From Dunaliella salina (Eukaryota > Chlorophyta > Chlorophyceae > Chlamydomonadales > Dunaliellaceae): DNA of 29,605 bases. The stretch is from NCBI GenBank assembly GCA_002284615.2, contig MU070513.1, positions 10,002 through 39,606 on the forward strand, in the 5' to 3' direction. This document shows positions 27,483-29,605 of the stretch, in pieces. The notes under the pieces were generated by a model, which did not search any database, was not told where the DNA came from, and saw only the letters and a list, made by a program, of their open reading frames with translations. The position numbers were made by a program, and so were the translations under genes. How positions within the stretch are numbered: the stretch's first letter is position 1; every line of letters begins with the position of its first letter.

Positions 27483-28657
27483 TTCATCAAAATGTTTCGT
27501 GCACCATTTATATCTCTATTCCAAGTGCTCTTTTGGCAATTACAATGGTAAACTTCACTACTTCCAATATCGTTAAGCTTACCACACATAGTACACGTTT
27601 TAGAAGTGTAGCTCTCATTTATTTCATGGTACACTACTCCTCTTCTTTGACATTTATCTTTGAGACAGCAACGAAACTTGTAATGACCCAAGNTGTTGAA
27701 TGCCCTCTTCACTGATTTAGGAAGGGACCTGTCTCTTGAAATTATACCTTTTGGTAATTTTCCGATAATGATTGCCTTATAATTATCAGTAAGCCATTTT
27801 GNTGATTTATGANGGAAATCTTTTCTTATATTTTCTAANCGTTGTTGGACTTTAATTCGTTTTTTCTTAGATTTTTTCCTATTCATTNCTGCTAGATTGT
27901 TTATCTGAATATTTAATAAATCTAGGTACCATTGTGTCCTTGCAAATTTTCTCATAGGGTTTCTATTTCCCAAGAAAGCAACTTTACCATCTGTACCATA
28001 ACATGTTTGAAAAGTCCTGATCCCTGGATCTACACCTACCATGTGTCCTTTGTAAATTGTAGGTACAACTTTCACCTCTTCTTTTATCGGGAAAATCATA
28101 TAATAAGAACGACCTTGTCGTTGTAACAAAACCTGGCAAGGTGGTTTAACTTCGTCCTCAAACTCGGATGGTAACAGTGATTTGGGCATTTTACCAAATG
28201 TACGTAAGGTATTTTTTAATTTCCCTGAATATAATCGAATCTTACCATTATCCAAAACTTTGACATGTTCTTTTTNTAAACTTATANTTGATGTGTNTTT
28301 TAGTCTATCTTTATAGCTGACGTTTCCTTTTTCTTGTCTCCAATTTTTGAAAANCTCAAAAACAGCTTGTTGTCGTATATCTTTGGGAACTTTGGAAAGC
28401 CAAGGGTGTTTTTGGAAAATCGGATTAATATTGTGTTCACCAAACAATCGTGTTTTGGACTTGCTATTTTGTTTCTTTGTCACAATTAAAGTCCGCAAAT
28501 CAAATTTGCTTAACTTTGTATTTTCTTTTTTGAAATCTAATGCCTTATTATAACTTAATCTGTATCCCGCTGCCCAATTTCTCAAAGCTTGTCTTTGTCG
28601 CTTTGTCGGACAAAGCTTGACTTTATGCGCTTTGTGAATGGTAACGTCTTGAGCCAT
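27443..28657 (-). CDS. tnpB: IS607-type TnpB / Fanzor2-like RNA-guided nuclease, copy B
   Basis: 404 residues from the ATG at 28657, with the same motifs as copy A (D210, E348, zinc-ribbon cysteines 355, 358, 372 and 374, D382). The segment 195-201, unreadable in copy A, is resolved here. One clear replacement near the end is Asn to Ser before TWNRDING. Several N-containing codons remain. No stop or frameshift, so the copy looks functional. Confidence 0.85.
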   Translation of the reverse strand: MAQDVTIHKAHKVKLCPTKRQRQALRNWAAGYRLSYNKALDFKKENTKLSKFDLRTLIVTKKQNSKSKTRLFGEHNINPIFQKHPWLSKVPKDIRQQAVFEXFKNWRQEKGNVSYKDRLKXTSXISLXKEHVKVLDNGKIRLYSGKLKNTLRTFGKMPKSLLPSEFEDEVKPPCQVLLQRQGRSYYMIFPIKEEVKVVPTIYKGHMVGVDPGIRTFQTCYGTDGKVAFLGNRNPMRKFARTQWYLDLLNIQINNLAXMNRKKSKKKRIKVQQXLENIRKDFXHKSXKWLTDNYKAIIIGKLPKGIISRDRSLPKSVKRAFNXLGHYKFRCCLKDKCQRRGVVYHEINESYTSKTCTMCGKLNDIGSSEVYHCNCQKSTWNRDINGARNILMKGISESYLRIGCS

Positions 28658-29201
28658 TTCTCCGGCAGCTGAAAACGTGAATGATGGATAAGATGTCGGA
28701 ACACAGTTCTTCTTCTGGTGATTGATCCGTTTGCTCCAAGACGATAAGCTTGGTTCCTTGGCGCATGAATAGCCATTGACACAACTCGAATCCGAACCGC
28801 AGCATCCGATCCCTTGAGGAGACCACAACTTCTGACAAAGATCTTGACAGTGATGCGTCCAAAAGGGAGAGAAAGTTTTTTCGCTGGAAGTTGATACCGG
28901 ATCCGATGTCTGTATAGACCCTGTGGTTCGGGAATTTTTCTTGCATGGACTTGACTTGTCGTTCAAGGTCATCTTTTTGTTTGTTGCTTGAGACCCTGCA
29001 GTAGATGGCTTTGAACTTTTCGTTGGTGCTTTTTTCTTGGGTTGGATTTTTGTACAAGAGTATTCTTCTTTGTCCTGTGAGCGTACGTTCAAATGGGATT
29101 CTTCNTGCATCTGTCCATTCTNTGATGGTTTGTGGGTGCACGGTGAAGAGTTTGGCAGCTTCTCGGATGGTGATTTTTTGAGGCGTTTCATTTTCTTCCA
29201 T
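28623..29201 (-). CDS. tnpA: IS607-family serine recombinase TnpA, copy B (intact motifs)
   Basis: 192 residues with helix-turn-helix, S71 in YCRVSS and a complete DRMLR motif (R135). Differences from copy A cluster in the catalytic core: R120 for G, S128 for F, R135 for L, I for V near the end. This is the copy more likely to be active and could act in trans on the solo ends. It overlaps tnpB by 35 bases. Confidence 0.85.
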   Translation of the reverse strand: MEENETPQKITIREAAKLFTVHPQTIXEWTDAXRIPFERTLTGQRRILLYKNPTQEKSTNEKFKAIYCRVSSNKQKDDLERQVKSMQEKFPNHRVYTDIGSGINFQRKNFLSLLDASLSRSLSEVVVSSRDRMLRFGFELCQWLFMRQGTKLIVLEQTDQSPEEELCSDILSIIHVFSCRRNGSRRYHSQSA

Positions 29202-29393
29202 TTCTTATATTCTTAATAAAGTATATCCTTAAGTAATTTAATTTTGTTAGAAATTTTGAAAATGACGAATATCACATGTAAGCTTAAAAATATATATATC
29301 TCATTAAACAGAAACAATGTAAAACTGTGATGTATCAAAAAAAATAGATTTTAAAAAAAGTACAATGAATGAAAAAACTGTTGTGGCCTTCCT

Positions 29394-29487
29394 GAAAACG
29401 ATTGTAAGCTAAGCAAAGATAAGTTAGGTAGATACTATTTGACTTGAGTTAGCAAGGCAATTCATGGGGTTACTAATTTTAACAACA
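29394..29487 (+). pseudogene. Internally deleted TnpB fragment (type 2), second copy
   Basis: Identical in layout to 5652-5745, including the internal deletion and the stop after GRYYLT. It therefore predates the large duplication. Confidence 0.65.
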
Positions 29488-29605
29488 GTCAATGGCATCC
29501 TCATGCCTAATCGTCATAGACCATGAGCCTGAGTACATCGCCAGATTGCAGCTGAGGCGTTTTTCAATGACCTCATGGCCCTACGACCATCGGACATTAT
29601 CATTC

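Larger units (their letters stand above)
26951..29605. repeat. 2.65-kb direct repeat, copy B (window ends inside or at its edge)
   Basis: Matches 3209-5863 base for base apart from scattered substitutions. Its left edge cuts into the first codons of the ORF at 26300-26958. Copy B resolves four positions that are N in copy A (4314-4332) but keeps the other shared N positions within the tnpA and tnpB genes. Confidence 0.9.

Overview
The window reads as a eukaryotic contig, possibly algal, holding the decayed remains of a nucleocytoplasmic large DNA virus (NCLDV)-like segment that has been repeatedly invaded by IS607-type transposons carrying TnpB/Fanzor-like RNA-guided nucleases. Three things point this way. 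There is a set of very AT-rich, virus-style ORFs: a 2-cysteine adaptor domain protein, a C2HC zinc-finger protein, PA14 and LamG proteins, a NADAR protein and a viral papain/adenain-like protease. There is a Ty3/gypsy integrase fragment of plant/algal type. There are also GC-richer host-like stretches and no bacterial operon signals. Taxonomic assignment is inference; no ribosomal or core viral marker gene (capsid, polymerase, ATPase) is present.

Layout: 1-430 host-like sequence and a non-autonomous IS607 end; 439-2795 viral ORFs; 3209-5863 a 2.65-kb repeat carrying an IS607 element (tnpA and tnpB on the minus strand); 5864-7340 retroelement and solo transposon-end debris; 7357-9779 viral zinc-finger gene, AT-rich tandem repeats and a broken ORF; 10026-12745 a second, divergent IS607 element on the plus strand flanked by remnants; 13158-14433 a broken viral ORF; 14483-14793 a MITE; 15120-17471 PA14 and LamG genes with a partial LamG duplication; 17540-19930 a NADAR gene bracketed by two transposon ends and followed by a third TnpB pseudogene; 20617-24578 unidentified viral ORFs; 25325-26958 two protease-fold ORFs in tandem; 26951-29605 the second copy of the 2.65-kb repeat, which runs off the end of the window.

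Every virus-like ORF is on the minus strand, and most are interrupted. Many breaks sit in A/T homopolymers, so either sequencing error or real decay is possible; a few are clean in-frame stops. The transposon families share architecture: tnpA then tnpB, a hairpin at the tnpB stop codon, and then a noncoding stretch that ends at a sharply conserved motif, after which the sequence differs from copy to copy. That is the expected layout of an omega-RNA scaffold followed by a guide. Several copies have lost the protein genes and keep only this end. All TnpB copies have lost the canonical RuvC-II glutamate and carry a glutamate just before the zinc ribbon, the arrangement described for Fanzors and related TnpBs.
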